Positions 36,721 to 48,309 of a stretch of DNA of 64,000 bases are shown in pieces. Numbering within the stretch: position 1 is the first letter of the stretch; every line of letters begins with the position of its first letter. The notes beneath the pieces are model-generated. The model had not been told where the DNA came from. It ran no database searches and saw nothing but the letters and a program-made list of their open reading frames with translations. Source of the stretch: Alentia gelatinosa (Eukaryota; Annelida; Polychaeta; Phyllodocida; Polynoidae); assembly GCA_950022655.1 (NCBI GenBank), contig OX465579.1:135045118-135109117 (forward strand). Direction: 5' to 3'. Position numbers and translations under genes: made by a program.

Positions 36721-38861
36721 GCCAGCAGCACTGACATTGACAACAGACAATCAAGCATGACCAGTTAATCCGAGCATTTCCTAACTAACTTTCATCTATT
36801 TATTGATAGTCCTCAGTTATTTATTTTTTTCATCCTGATTCAATTGAGACGAATGTATATAGTGGATATTCATATACGAAGAGTTTAAAATGAAAACAAA
36901 AACAGATATCTAATCATCTGAGAGCATTTAACTCCATGACCTCCGAAAGAAAACTCTTGACACTCAAGGTTGAGTCATCCCCATGTTATTCTCCTGCTGC
37001 AACTATCGAGCTCTAGATGTATAGATTCCTCCTTTAATAGGTGATATCAGTTGGTGCTGCTGCTGTCTGGCTGGCAGACTTTCCCGGGAAGCACGTCTTC
37101 TTATCACATTGTCTCAAACTATGAGTTATCAGTACTCAGGCGGTACATTCCATTGATCAGATTAGTGACATTTCCATTCGATATTGCCAGTATGGTGAAA
37201 AGGTTTATCTTGGTCTTTTTTTGTCAAAGCTCGCTATAATATATATTTTTTTTATCTCTATCTAGATAAGATGACATGCTTCCTACTAACAACCTGATGT
37301 CATTCCCTTGTACTAGGGGGCAGCAGGTTAACTTGGAATTGGTGAATGCAATCTTACGTAAAGAAGAAACCCACCAGAAAGAAAATGAATACAGGTTATT
37401 TGGCGACGAAGAAACCGAACAAGTATATTATTATATATTATTTTGTCATTCATAGTGAAACTTACACTGCCCTTCGGTAAAACAATTAGTCCCGTTGTTG
37501 TTTTAGATCTGACCCGATTTATGTTGTTATTGTTGTTGTTATTGTGATAAAATACCCCAGGTATCCATGACAGTGATATCATGACATCTATTAATGATCT
37601 ACAAGCGCCGATAGCCCTGTTCTACAAATAACTTACTATATGCGATTGTAACCTATTCAAGTAGGACCTCATGCAAGGGCATGTTTGATGTTAAAGTTGT
37701 ATGTTAAAAGGGAATGGTACCAAAATGGAGTAAACAGATGTTGATTAAATGGTTGTTAAAGAAGTGACTAGATCCTCTGCTGGTAACAGAGTATCACATT
37801 TCATTCTATATGTGAATGCATAATAGTTTAACATGTAAATTCATTGAAAACCCCATGGATAAATTTCAAAGTTTTAAACATTTCACATTGCGCAAATCTT
37901 TCTCATCAAGTTCAGTCTTCCTTAGTACAAATTAATATCATGGTATTTACCAAATGGTTTCTTCAAAGCACATTGCAATATGGCGTCGGTTTGACATAGT
38001 AATCTACAAAATATCTGTGTACGTGTGTCCTCTAACTAGGCTATGGTAGCGTAATTATATTATGATATCATACAAGGTGACGTAGAGAACTGATAAAAAG
38101 GTTCTTGTGGTGAAAAGAAACATGGAGGGGAAAAAGTAGAGAGATGGCATAGATCGTTTGATCTTACACTTTTACCCTTATGTAACTACTATAGCAAGTA
38201 ATGACACAGCATGTATGATGTGAGCCACTTATGTGTTTGTGTTTACATATATACCGCACATATCAAGGCAACTAAAACATGTCAATTACTTCCAGGAATA
38301 ACTGAGTCTAAAACAGCGATTCTTTAATCATAAGATAACAAATTTTTGATTGACCAGAGAATAGACCAAAATCATCACGGCAATATTATTCATTACTCAA
38401 GTAACATAACTTTAACCTACATCATCAGACCAATATATTTTGACAAGTTAGTTAATGTAGAAAAATAACCATTGGAATCATTTGGAAATAAAGTATTGTG
38501 CAATAGTCATTATATATTGGTTGTCTCTTTACAAAGAATAATAGATATAAAAGAGTTCAACAGGCCACAATCTGGGTAAGTAGATTTTAAAAAGGCACCA
38601 CAAGTAAATCAAGATTTCCAGTGTACTGCCAGTCAGGACTGTTAGTGGACTAGCTGTCGGTGAACTCCCTATCCATCTCTGTCCATCAACCTGTCTCCCC
38701 ACCCAGCCATCTGCCTCCCCTACCTCACTTCCCATCTGACTGTCAAGGAACATCACGGCCAAACTAAATGACTGCTCAACTTTCTGACATAAGGGCAGTA
38801 ATCAAAAATTGGTGGACAGAAATGTATGTAGGATGCTTAATATGTATTCAGATGGGCAGTT
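36721..38861. other. Spacer downstream of CPE
   Basis: AT-rich sequence with a GTTGTTATT microsatellite near 37522-37545. No gene, RNA or transposon end is recognised. Confidence 0.6.
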
Positions 38862-39464
38862 ATTAGCAGGTGGACGGTTGGTCTTTAGGTTATGGCTATA
38901 GCCTACTGTAGTACAACTGCTTGTAGAGTCACTAAGTGACCTGACCACATTTTTGCCTTTTATAGCTAACTAAGTACAGATAGGAATATAATTTCTGTTT
39001 TGGACAGAAGGTTTTATGGTGGTACAATGCCTTACAGTTTTGATATTTAGTATTTTGGTATGGATTTAAAAGAAAATTGTGAATTCAGTTTGGGGGGGGG
39101 GACTTCTGTAGTCACAGGTCCATTTTTAAGAACTCCTTTATGGACATATTCCTACCCCTTAAACTGGTTCAATCATAATATAATATGCCTCATTTGAAAG
39201 AGAATAAAAAACAGTAGGTGCTAGGAAGTGGAATTTTCTAGGTGGATTCTATATTTACTGAGATATTCAAGTATTTGTTAAAAGTGGGGGGGACTTTCAG
39301 TGAAATTGGCATATTCAAACACATGTTTACTCAATATTGATTTACATTTAGCATTAGTGTAACAATTACCATCTCCATATGTGGCACTGACAGTTGCTTA
39401 CACCCTAGAAAGTGTCATTATTAAGCTGAAATGTATATTTGTTGTGCTATTCATGTATTTTTGC

Positions 39465-40023
39465 CAGGGATGTCAGTTCTCCGGGGTTCTCCGGGTTTCC
39501 GGTGTTTTTTTTAATATTCTAAATTAATCAAATGAAATGTAGTATACTAGCGGCCGGTAGCAGAGGCCATGCGGCCGGTAGCGGAGGCCCGGAGGCCGGT
39601 AGCAAAGGCCCGGAGGCCGGTAGCGGAAGCCCGAAAGCTGTTAGTGCAGCCCCAGCCTTGTGAGCACCAGTCCCGGGCCTCCCATAGGACTCAGTGGTAG
39701 ACAAGAAGCACCGGTTTAACGACTGGGTTTTCCCCGGAACTCTCCCTGTGCGCATGGTGAACTGCCATAGGCTCCCAGCTAACCCCGGAAACCTGGAAAC
39801 CAAACCTGTGCCGGGAGAGTGATACGCCTGGAGCTCAGGTATCTGACATATATTCTTCCTGTGCTTGCCTAGATTTGTTCAAGTCTTTTAGGCATTTTTT
39901 TTTAAATTTTCAAATTCAATTTTTTTTTATTGGATTTGGTATAATCGTTTAATAGTTCTAGTTGGTGATAAATGGGGGTTTAAATATTTACGGTTTTTTT
40001 TCCAAACCTCACTGGCAACCCTG
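39465..40023. mobile_element. CAGGGATG-family element (559 bp) nested in repeat A2
   Basis: The left end is CAGGGATGTCAGT and the inverted right end is CAGGGTTGCCAGTG. Flanks TTTTGC (39459-39464) and TTTTCC (40024-40029) match at 5 of 6, and copy A1 shows the uninterrupted TTTTGCCAAATCTC. Inside is a GC-rich minisatellite (39550-39640) built on GGCCGGTAGC units. There is no transposase. Confidence 0.85.
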
Positions 40024-40377
40024 TTTTCCCAAATCTCATAATGGGGGGAGGCAGAAGGTGTATGAGAAGATATTTTATTCATCATATTTACACACAACCA
40101 GAAGTCAAAAAGGTTCATAACCTTGTTTTAGGAATCAGTCAAGACCCAGTCAAATGATACTGTTTTGTAAAATCTTTTGTAATGTCATTTACCACTAGAT
40201 ATTGGCGTGACCTACTTTATTGTTGTATATAGGAACAAAGTTTTTGTTGGACCACATGGGCAGGCAGCATGCAGACAGGTCTGTGTGCACTCATCCATGA
40301 GGCAAATTGCCAATTGAATCCCCTACAGGTAGATAAATATGTGTGTGCACTGATCCATGAAGTACTGTGTTCACAGT

Positions 40378-42291
40378 TTCTTTTTTTTGTTTTTTTGTTT
40401 TAAGTGCTTTATTGCATTCGATTACATAGTATCGCTCTTCCAGCAACAGCAGATGACAATTATGACTGAGCACATGAATGTGGGTATGTACAATGAAATC
40501 GCTCCTTCAAGCGTAACATCTTTAAATAGCTGACGTTCAAGCGACAACTATCAACCAGTGAACATTCTCATTGCGGATAACGTATATAATTCTTAGTATG
40601 CCCATCAAATTTACTCAATCTAATCTTTTCAGTGTTTCGTAACCGTAATATTACGACGTAACATATTTACACAATACCATATCTTAAGCCTTAGCGGTTT
40701 TTACAGCATAGTACTTGACATACAGGCTCGAACAATACATGTTTCACTTACATCCCATACTAGCGTATTAAAGCTTGGCCATAGCCTCCAAGACCCCTTT
40801 TTTAAATAACAATTTTGAACAATTGTAATGTAGCTGTGCGGGCAAGGTGTTCCAGAGGCTGATTCTGACATAGACTGCAGTCTTTCTAAACTTCTTTTCT
40901 TTGGTCGTGGTAAGTATAGGGAGCTCTTAGCCATTGCTCTCGTTTGTATCCGTTCCTTTCCCAGAGTGACCTTTTTGATTAGGGATAGATCATTTAGATT
41001 CCTAATTACGCCCACCAAAAGTAGTCTTCTTCTAGTTCCAGGCCGTCTAACCTTACATTTCCCCAGCAACTCGTCTGTTGATATGAACTTCCCATCCCGA
41101 AAGGCTTATTTTCTTAAAGCTATTCTCAATGCCCTAAAGACACCGCGATCTATCTTAGTTTTAATTTTGTTAGTGCTCCCCTCTAGCAGGAATAAACAAT
41201 GATCTAGCAATGGTAACAGGCACGTTTTAACGATATTAAGGGCTTTCTCCCTCTGTATGTATTTTATAACCCTTCGAAATACTGCGCACTTGTCATTTAA
41301 CATCCCTAATAGCTTCATACCATGTTTATTAAAGTTTAGTTCGGTGGCTATTGTAGCTCCTAAATAGTTCATTTCGTCTACTGATTCCAGTGTTCTGCTG
41401 CCTAATAAGAGGCGCCCTCTAATATCCCGTTTAATTTTAGCTTTAGGTCCGTGATACATTAACTTTGATTTGTTCACATTGATGGTTAGCCTGTTAGATC
41501 TGTACCATGCATCTAATTTATTTAACACGCACTGCATCCTAGTTTCAGCCCCTGGAAGGTTTGTGTCATTGAGCACGACCACCAGGTCATCCGCATACAT
41601 AATTACAAAACAATTTTCCGGGAGGCATCTGGGCAGATCATTCACATAGATTAGGAATAGCAGAGGGCCCAGGATGGAACCCTGTGGTACCCCAAACTTT
41701 ACATCTCTTCTATCTGACTGCCCATCGCCGTATCTAGTAAAACAAGACCTTCCATGTAAGTAGTTCTCGAACCATCTTATAGCCTTCGGCCCTATCCTTG
41801 CTTCCGACAATCTATGAATTAATAAGGAGTGGTCGACACAATCAAACGCTTTTTTTACGTCAATATATGCAGCTATAGATATCCCCTTAGCGTTGTCTGT
41901 CTCAGATAGATGCTGCACTAATTTAAACACAGCCTTGCCTGGGACCGGCAGTACCCACACCGGGCGCCAATTTCCTATATCGGCCAGGTCCCCAGATTTC
42001 GGCATAGGCGTCAACCTTCCTTCTTTCCAGTTTTGTGGGAAGTCACAATCAATCACTAGTTTTCACATAACACAAGCGAAGATATCGGAACAAGCCAGTA
42101 ATGAATTTCTTAAAAGACTGCATTTTATGCCATCCATTCCGGAAGACTTATCTACCGGTATTCTTTGCACCAATTTTATAACTTCCTTATTTATTATATT
42201 CTCGACACTAAATAAGGAATTTGTAAAATTGGTGCAAAGAATACCGGTAGATAAGTCTTCTGGAACAAAGGAATAGGCCATTAAATAGCCA
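40378..42291 (-). pseudogene. 5'-truncated LINE with decayed reverse transcriptase
   Basis: Reading on the minus strand, the main open part 42056-41106 encodes reverse transcriptase blocks PMPKSGDLADIGNWRPV, AYIDVKKAFDCVDHSLL, KFGVPQGSILGPLLF and the catalytic YADD. Upstream, 42290-42063 holds DKSSGMDGI and ends in an in-frame TGA (42065-42063). An in-frame TAA at 41108-41106 interrupts the C-terminal part, which continues to about 40740 through a frameshift. About 30 residues that usually lie between the first two blocks are missing. The 3' end has AATAAA (40414-40409) and an A-rich tail ending near 40378. The element is a dead CR1/L2-like copy inserted into repeat A2, lacking endonuclease and ORF1. 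Confidence 0.9.
42139..42263. repeat. Fold-back at the 5' end of the truncated LINE
   Basis: Arms 42139-42193 and 42210-42263 are inverted copies of the same LINE segment (the part encoding LVQRIPVDKSSG), with few mismatches and a 16-nt loop. This is the kind of junction left by twin priming or template switching during LINE insertion. Confidence 0.85.
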
Positions 42292-42471
42292 ATAAATGCA
42301 GGTCCTTCCCTATTCATTTAGACAGACATTTGGGTGAGTGGGCATTCAGATGAGCAGGTAGTCGTAAGATATTACATAACAGGATATCAATAGGTATAAA
42401 TAGTGAATTGTTTATTACAATGGATACAGTATTGGACCGAAAGTAATTCCTGGGTGTAATATTCAATACGA

Positions 42472-42624
42472 CAGGGATGTCACTTGGGGTCAGTAAAAAA
42501 CAAGGAAATATTGTTCATGACAATAAAGCAATTGTTATATTCATTTTACACAAGGAAAAGGGAATTTCATACTTAAAAATAAAAACACTGATTTCTTTGG
42601 AAACAAGGTAAACTGACATCCCTG
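42472..42624. mobile_element. CAGGGATG-family MITE (153 bp), perfect 6-bp duplication
   Basis: The ends read CAGGGATGTCA inward on both sides. ATACGA flanks the element exactly at 42466-42471 and 42625-42630. The interior is AT-rich and noncoding. This copy gives the clearest evidence that the family makes a 6-bp duplication. Confidence 0.9.
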
Positions 42625-42630
42625 ATACGA

Positions 42631-43659
42631 CACGGTGTCCAGACGAAAATTTTCTTTTTTTAGAACTGGACTTAAATCGTGTATGATAAGGCAGTTGTCC
42701 GTTACGGATCTTCAATATAGAAAAGTGGCTAGAACGTCAGGCCAAGTTTGTTTAAGCATCACTAGCTCCCACCTTGTAACTGTATATATTAATGCTTTGG
42801 GGGATTCCTTAAATATGTATGGTTTGAGATAGGTACACATCAACAATGCGGCACATGTTTTCACTATATCTAGAGAGGTGTTCAACCTATCCTCGTGCTG
42901 GCCGTTTTAGAGATACTGATAGTTATATCGACGTCAAGTTCTAGCCACTTTAAGATAAAAGTCCTACAAGTTACAAAATTCGACTAGGCATATCACAACA
43001 AACTTGGGTACGTTCACGCTTGTTTGTTAAGTTCAAGTCATCCTGAATTCACCTCAGCATAACCAGGAAATTCGATCATGTTCTTGAATACGTCGTAGTA
43101 TATTAATAGCCATTGTGGGACTCCCACCCCCTCCCTACCATTTAACTTCCGTGCCATCCTATCAGCAATTACATATGATTTCCTTTCAAATTAATAGATT
43201 TCAAAGAATTAGTAGTACATGCATAAGATTTTTTGTTTATAGATTTTTTTTTATTGATATTGTTCGCCAATGAAGTAGGCTACATTTAGCGGTCTACCAC
43301 TATACCCTTTTATGCTTATACTTCAGTTCAATGAGGTACATCTAGATAGCCCCATCAGGCATGCAATTCATCTGTCGATTATATTTTGACTATTAAATAA
43401 GTATATAAGTATAAGGAATAATGAAAGCATAAATATATACATGAGATACATCTAGATAATATTATACAAGTATAATGGATATAATATAATAAGCTGATAG
43501 GGTGAGTAATGAAATGAGATGATTATTTTTCGTTTTCAAGTGCTTACCCATGTTTAGGTAGTGATTATAATACATTCTACCGTATTATGATTTTCTTCCG
43601 AGCAGCTAGCAAAAGTAATTCATCAATCACAACCCCATATTTAGGATGCGAAAGTATAT
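42631..43659. other. Spacer between LINE copies
   Basis: AT-rich sequence, in places with ATAT microsatellite character (43390-43500). No gene or defined element is seen. Confidence 0.6.
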
Positions 43660-43713
43660 GTACCTATATTGTTATTATTATTATATATATTTTACTTTCG
43701 TCCTTTCAGTGTT

Positions 43714-46712
43714 TCACATATCATGATCTTTAATAGCTCGTTTAAAAGACAGTTTAGTGGGTAAATGTTTTATGGTTTCTGGTAGATTATTCCATAAGTT
43801 TTTACCTCTATAACCTGGGCTTTTTTTCAGAAATTCCGTTTTCGGTCTTGGCAGACTAAAAACTATTTTCTCGGACAGTCTAGTTTTTTCGATTTGTAAT
43901 AGTTTCATCAACTTGTTCAGCTACTAATACCGTATTTAGTACTGTACTGTCTTGTGTAGGGTTATGTTCTGGTGTAATAGGTTGTGTTGGTAAGATGCTG
44001 GATGAGATTGCTAGTTTACGCATATATAGGTAGCTGTCAGCTCGTATCTACGTTGATTTAACAATCGAATCGCACACTTCTTGTGCAACTCCAATGTTGA
44101 AATACCTTTACTCTTATGCAGTAAGCATATGCGTAAGCCCCTATTCTGGATACGCTGTAGTTTAGCTTTTAATACACTAGTACTGGAGTCATGGACGATT
44201 GAGGCATAGTCAATAATTGGCATAATCATCTGCTTATATATTCTTTGTGCTATATTTAGAGAAAACTAAAATTTTCCTGTTCAGTTTCTTCATTACATGT
44301 TTCATGTTTTTATCAAATGTTAATCTATCATCTATAATAACTCCTAAATAATTATATTCGGTTACTTTCCTGACCATGTTAATCCCAATGAATAGATCCG
44401 GTAGTAATGCTTTCTTCAATTTATTACTAGAACCATGCCATACTATTTTGGTTTTTTTCGTATTAATCGATATCAGGTTTTCACAGGTCCAGTCATATAG
44501 AGCATCTAGGCCCTTTTGTATCTTTTGTGCTATTTCTGTCGGGTTATTGTCATGGTAATAAATTACTAGGTCATCTGCATACATTTTTATAGAGAGACCT
44601 AGGTTTGTTAGTCGCTTTGCGAGGTCGTTTATATAGAAAATAAAGAGTAAAGGTCCTAATACAGAGCCTTGTGGGACTCCGTATCTTACATGTGCGGGAT
44701 CTGATGTATGACAGCTGAACTTTGTCAATTGGCTCCAATATGATTCTATCCATCTCAATATGTTATCTTTCAAGCCTATCTTGCTTAATTTATTTAATAA
44801 AATTCCATAATGGACCGAGTCAAAGGCCTTACGGAAGTCTACATACACACTGGCCGTAAGTAATCCAGTATCCCTTGCCATATAAAGATCTTCTAACAGA
44901 AGGTAAATTGCATCTATCATCCCCCTTTCTGGGAGATACCCAAATTGCTCATTAGTTAAGAGGCCGTTTTCCAACAAATTTTTTAACAGTATACCATGGA
45001 CTCATTTTTCTATTACCTTAGTTTGTAGTTGTAGGATAGATATGGGTCTCCAGTTACTGGGGTCAGACAGTTTGCCAGACTTTGGGATTGGTGTTATACT
45101 TGCTATTTTCCATTCATTAGGAAAAATCCCTTCATCTAGTGAGCGTTGATATACGAATTTCATCTGGGGTAATAGTAGTTTCATGGAATCCTTTATTATC
45201 TCACTATGAATATTCTTAATTCCGCTCGGCTTATAGATACTAATATTGACTATCAATTTCAAGAGGCAAGCTTCATCGATCTCATACGATTGTTCTCTTT
45301 CTTCAGATTCTCTCTGCTCTTTTACATTATGGTTATGATTTGCTATAGTAGGGTTTATTTCCATGGCTAACTTTTCACCTATCTGCGCAAAATAATTATT
45401 GATAAATCCAGGGGAGTTTTGGGGGTGGATGGTATTGTTTGTTTCTGGGTCTACAATGGTCGGTGGAGTGTCACTAGGGGTTTTATTTTTCCAGATAGTT
45501 TTTAGACCTCTCCAGAATCTTTTTGGGTTATTTTCACTTTCTTTCAGTTTTTCCTTCATAATTTCAGCCTTAGCCCTGTTTGTCATTCTGCCAATTTTGT
45601 TTCTTAATTGTTTAGCCTTCTTCAAGTTACTTTTATTCTTTGTCTTGGTAAATTCTTTTATATGGTGTTCCCGTTCTTTTATAAATGACAAAATTTCATC
45701 TGTCATCCACAGTGATCGTTCCTTCTTGATAACCCACGTCTTTATAGGACAATAAAAGTCAAGAAAGTCTGTGATTTCTGTTACAATATATTTCCATAAT
45801 TTAGAAGGATCTCTCTCCGTCCAAAAAGAGTCCCAGTCAACTAGTCTGAGCCATTCTCGGAGTTAATCGGTATCATATAGTCTATAATCCCTACCAGTAA
45901 ATTCGGATTGAACATTTTTACACTTCAGTTTTTTCCTGCAAACGAAGACAGGGAGGTGATCACTAATTGATAAATTTAATACACCGGAACTCTTAATATT
46001 GTCACAATTTGTGTATATATTGTCTATACAGCTGCCTTTGTTTCCAAATGGTCTTGTACATGTATTAATCAGTCTATGACAGTTAAAGTCTGCCATCGCT
46101 TCAGTTAGTGACTCAGCTTCTTTAGTATTTGGTGTAAAGTAGTTGATATTGAAGTCGCCCAATATCCAGAGCTCCATCCTCTTAATGTTTTCGATGTTTG
46201 CTAAGGTCTTAATAAAATTTATAGCTAGGGTTCGACTCCCTTTTGGCGGCATGTATATATTACAAACTAAGACTGTTCTTTGCCCTGGGGGGGGGGGGGG
46301 TAATTTGGATCACTTGAGATTCAAGGTTATAGGTAATAACAGTGTATTCTTCTAATACTAGGGCGTGTTTTGCTAGGTATGATTTTAAATAGCAGGCAAG
46401 ACCGCCTCCTGACCCTTCAGGCCTATCATGTCTGAACAGTTTTCTATCTCCCCAAGCAACCATGTCGTCTGGGTGTCTATCCTTCAACCAAGTTTCACTG
46501 AAAGTGCAGATGTCAAAATTTTCAAGTAAAGGGAACAACTCGTTTTTCCTTTTAAATAAGCTCCAAGTATTGTAGTGCATGATTTTCAGCCCATTCATCT
46601 GATTAACCTTATTAATATCCATTGTCATACCTATAAATAACGATTTGGTGAACAAGGATGATGAAAGGTGATATAGATGTAGAAGTTTTACAATGCAATA
46701 CAAAACTCTCAC
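43714..46712 (-). pseudogene. LINE ORF2: endonuclease-reverse transcriptase, broken
   Basis: Reading order on the minus strand: 46712-46260 begins the APE-type endonuclease (KIMHYNTWSLF, FDICTFSETWLKD), which is thrown out of frame at a G12 run (46288-46299). It resumes at 46252-45863 (LWILGDFNIN, GSCIDNIYTN, SISDHLPVF). Then 45706-45002 has a linker and the first reverse transcriptase block (PIPKSGKLSDPSNWRPI), ending in an in-frame TGA at 45004-45002. In the same frame, 45001-44234 gives VYVDFRKAFDSVHYG, YGVPQGSVLGPLLF and catalytic YADD. Further frameshifts precede 44229-44011 (PIIDYASIVHD) and 43911-43714 (GKNLWNNLPETIK, a usual LINE C-terminal motif). A full ORF2 would nick DNA and prime reverse transcription; this copy cannot make it. 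Confidence 0.93.
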
Positions 46713-47461
46713 AAGACTGATCCTCGTGACGTGAGAGAGAAGGCGCCTGGTGTGCCAGGGGTAACTGGGCTTAGCCTCCAGGCGTCGGAGAGATGATTAC
46801 TAGGTGAAGCAGAAGCTTGTTATATGAAGCACATAAAGAATTGAGAGAGAGGTAAGTAGAAAAACTGTGTGGTGTTTTCATTTCAACAAGAAAAAACATA
46901 TACATATTGAGATCAATACTGACAAGCAGAACGCAATTTAATTGTCTCATACTACTATGTCATCTTCTCTATATATGCTTAAGTGAGTTCAAGTCCAGAT
47001 ATCTAGTGCCAAATACTGCCAATGTTAGGCAGTGCGGTTTCAAGATATATCTGTTCATTTCAGTTCAGTTCAGTTCAGTACTGCCCATTTTTAGGCAGTT
47101 CAGTTTCAGTATCTTTCCAGAAATGACAAAATGGAGACAATCCAGAACCTGGCTAGGAGGCCCAGACATGATGTAATATATAACATGACATATGATAACA
47201 TAAACAAGATCAAGCAATACACAGAGTTATTTTGTAGCGATATATAATATATAATGTATCATATTAACCGGGTAAGTGGTGACCAGATGTTTTGACCGAT
47301 TTTCTTGTGCTTATATTTCATTTATATAACAATCAGGTACATAACATTTGTCAGCAGAAGTCATCACCACTCGTTTTTAAGTGGCGTATAGTCACTAATT
47401 TCATTGGGAACTATCCCGTGTTTAGGATAGGTTGAATTTCTGTCTAGACTATTCCAATGCA
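46713..47461. other. Unexplained segment between LINE ORFs
   Basis: About 750 bp with no ORF continuing either neighbour. It has a short CAGTT tandem (47066-47085). It may be an inter-ORF spacer or a later insertion; no inverted ends or target duplication were found. Confidence 0.4.
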
Positions 47462-48227
47462 CTACTTGTGATACAGGTGCAGGAACTCGCTGATCGTCTT
47501 GGCATAGGCAGAGGCCAGTTTATCTAGCTGTAGATAATCCGGGTGGCAACCATCGTGAAGCTTTGGCTGGAAGCGGAGATGGCCTAGATAGGCCAGCACG
47601 AAAACCAAAGCTATTTTTGTTCTTCCTGACCTGATGAAACAAGTAGTCCACCCGAGGGGTGGGGTAGCCTGCTTGGTTATTGATATGCACGATGTCAGCG
47701 TTGATCCACCTTATCGCCTGGTTTACATCCGCTTGAGCAGGATGCAATGGGTACTCATATTCCTCGCGATTATAGCGGTTTAGATCAATCCCGTAGTTTG
47801 CAGACAGGATACACTTAACTCTTGGGAATGATGTCTCGATGCGGTCCACTGCCGATTCTAACTCCCTGTGGATGGTTTCCCGGCAAGATACATCAGAAGC
47901 GTGGTCAAAAGAGCAGTTTTTCACAAGGTATCTCACCTCTTGGTCTGTATCCTCAACTACATAAGATAATTCCGTCTTTTCTATCTTGGTCACATTGCAG
48001 ATGGCGGCTGCTAGAATTACCACGTCATATTGGGTATCTCCCGCATTCACTTTTCGTTGCAGGTCGTATTCCGCTACATGGACAGCATCTTCTATGCCTG
48101 CCCCCCCTAAAGATACAACCTTGGTTTTCACAGGTAAATACGTTGTCTTTAGCCTTATTAAGTCCTCCAGCTGGGACAACCTGGAATCGCCTATCAACAA
48201 GAAGTGAAACATTCTCGAAGTTGCCAT
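47462..48227 (-). pseudogene. LINE-borne SGNH/GDSL esterase ORF
   Basis: The likely start is ATG at 48227 (MATSRMFHF), 82 nt after the NADAR ORF stop; the frame is open further upstream to 48350, so translation as a downstream ORF or by frameshift are both possible. Block I is LLIGDSRL with the nucleophile Ser in GDS. VVILAAAICNVTKI gives the middle strand. The final block DGCHPDYLQLDKLA supplies the Asp-x-x-His pair, but only after a one-base frameshift near 47615. Length about 250 residues suits the family. Esterases of this fold are established in ORF1 of CR1-like LINEs, where their role is not settled (lipid or acyl-ester targets are proposed). It ends with TAG at 47464-47462. Confidence 0.85.
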
Positions 48228-48309
48228 ATTGAACACAGGTAGTGACAGAGATATACAACGGGTATAATGGAACAACCGGCTTGTGTGAAGTGTACAGTGT
48301 CCTTGCTCT

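Larger units (their letters stand above)
38862..42314 (+). repeat. Repeat family A, long copy A2, interrupted twice
   Basis: Nearly colinear with A1 (4788 onward). It is broken by a 559-bp CAGGGATG element at 39465-40023 and by a minus-strand LINE at about 40378-42291. After the LINE, the A1 text AATGCAGG.CCTTCCCTATTC resumes at 42293-42314. A1 therefore serves as the empty-site reference for both insertions. Confidence 0.8.
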
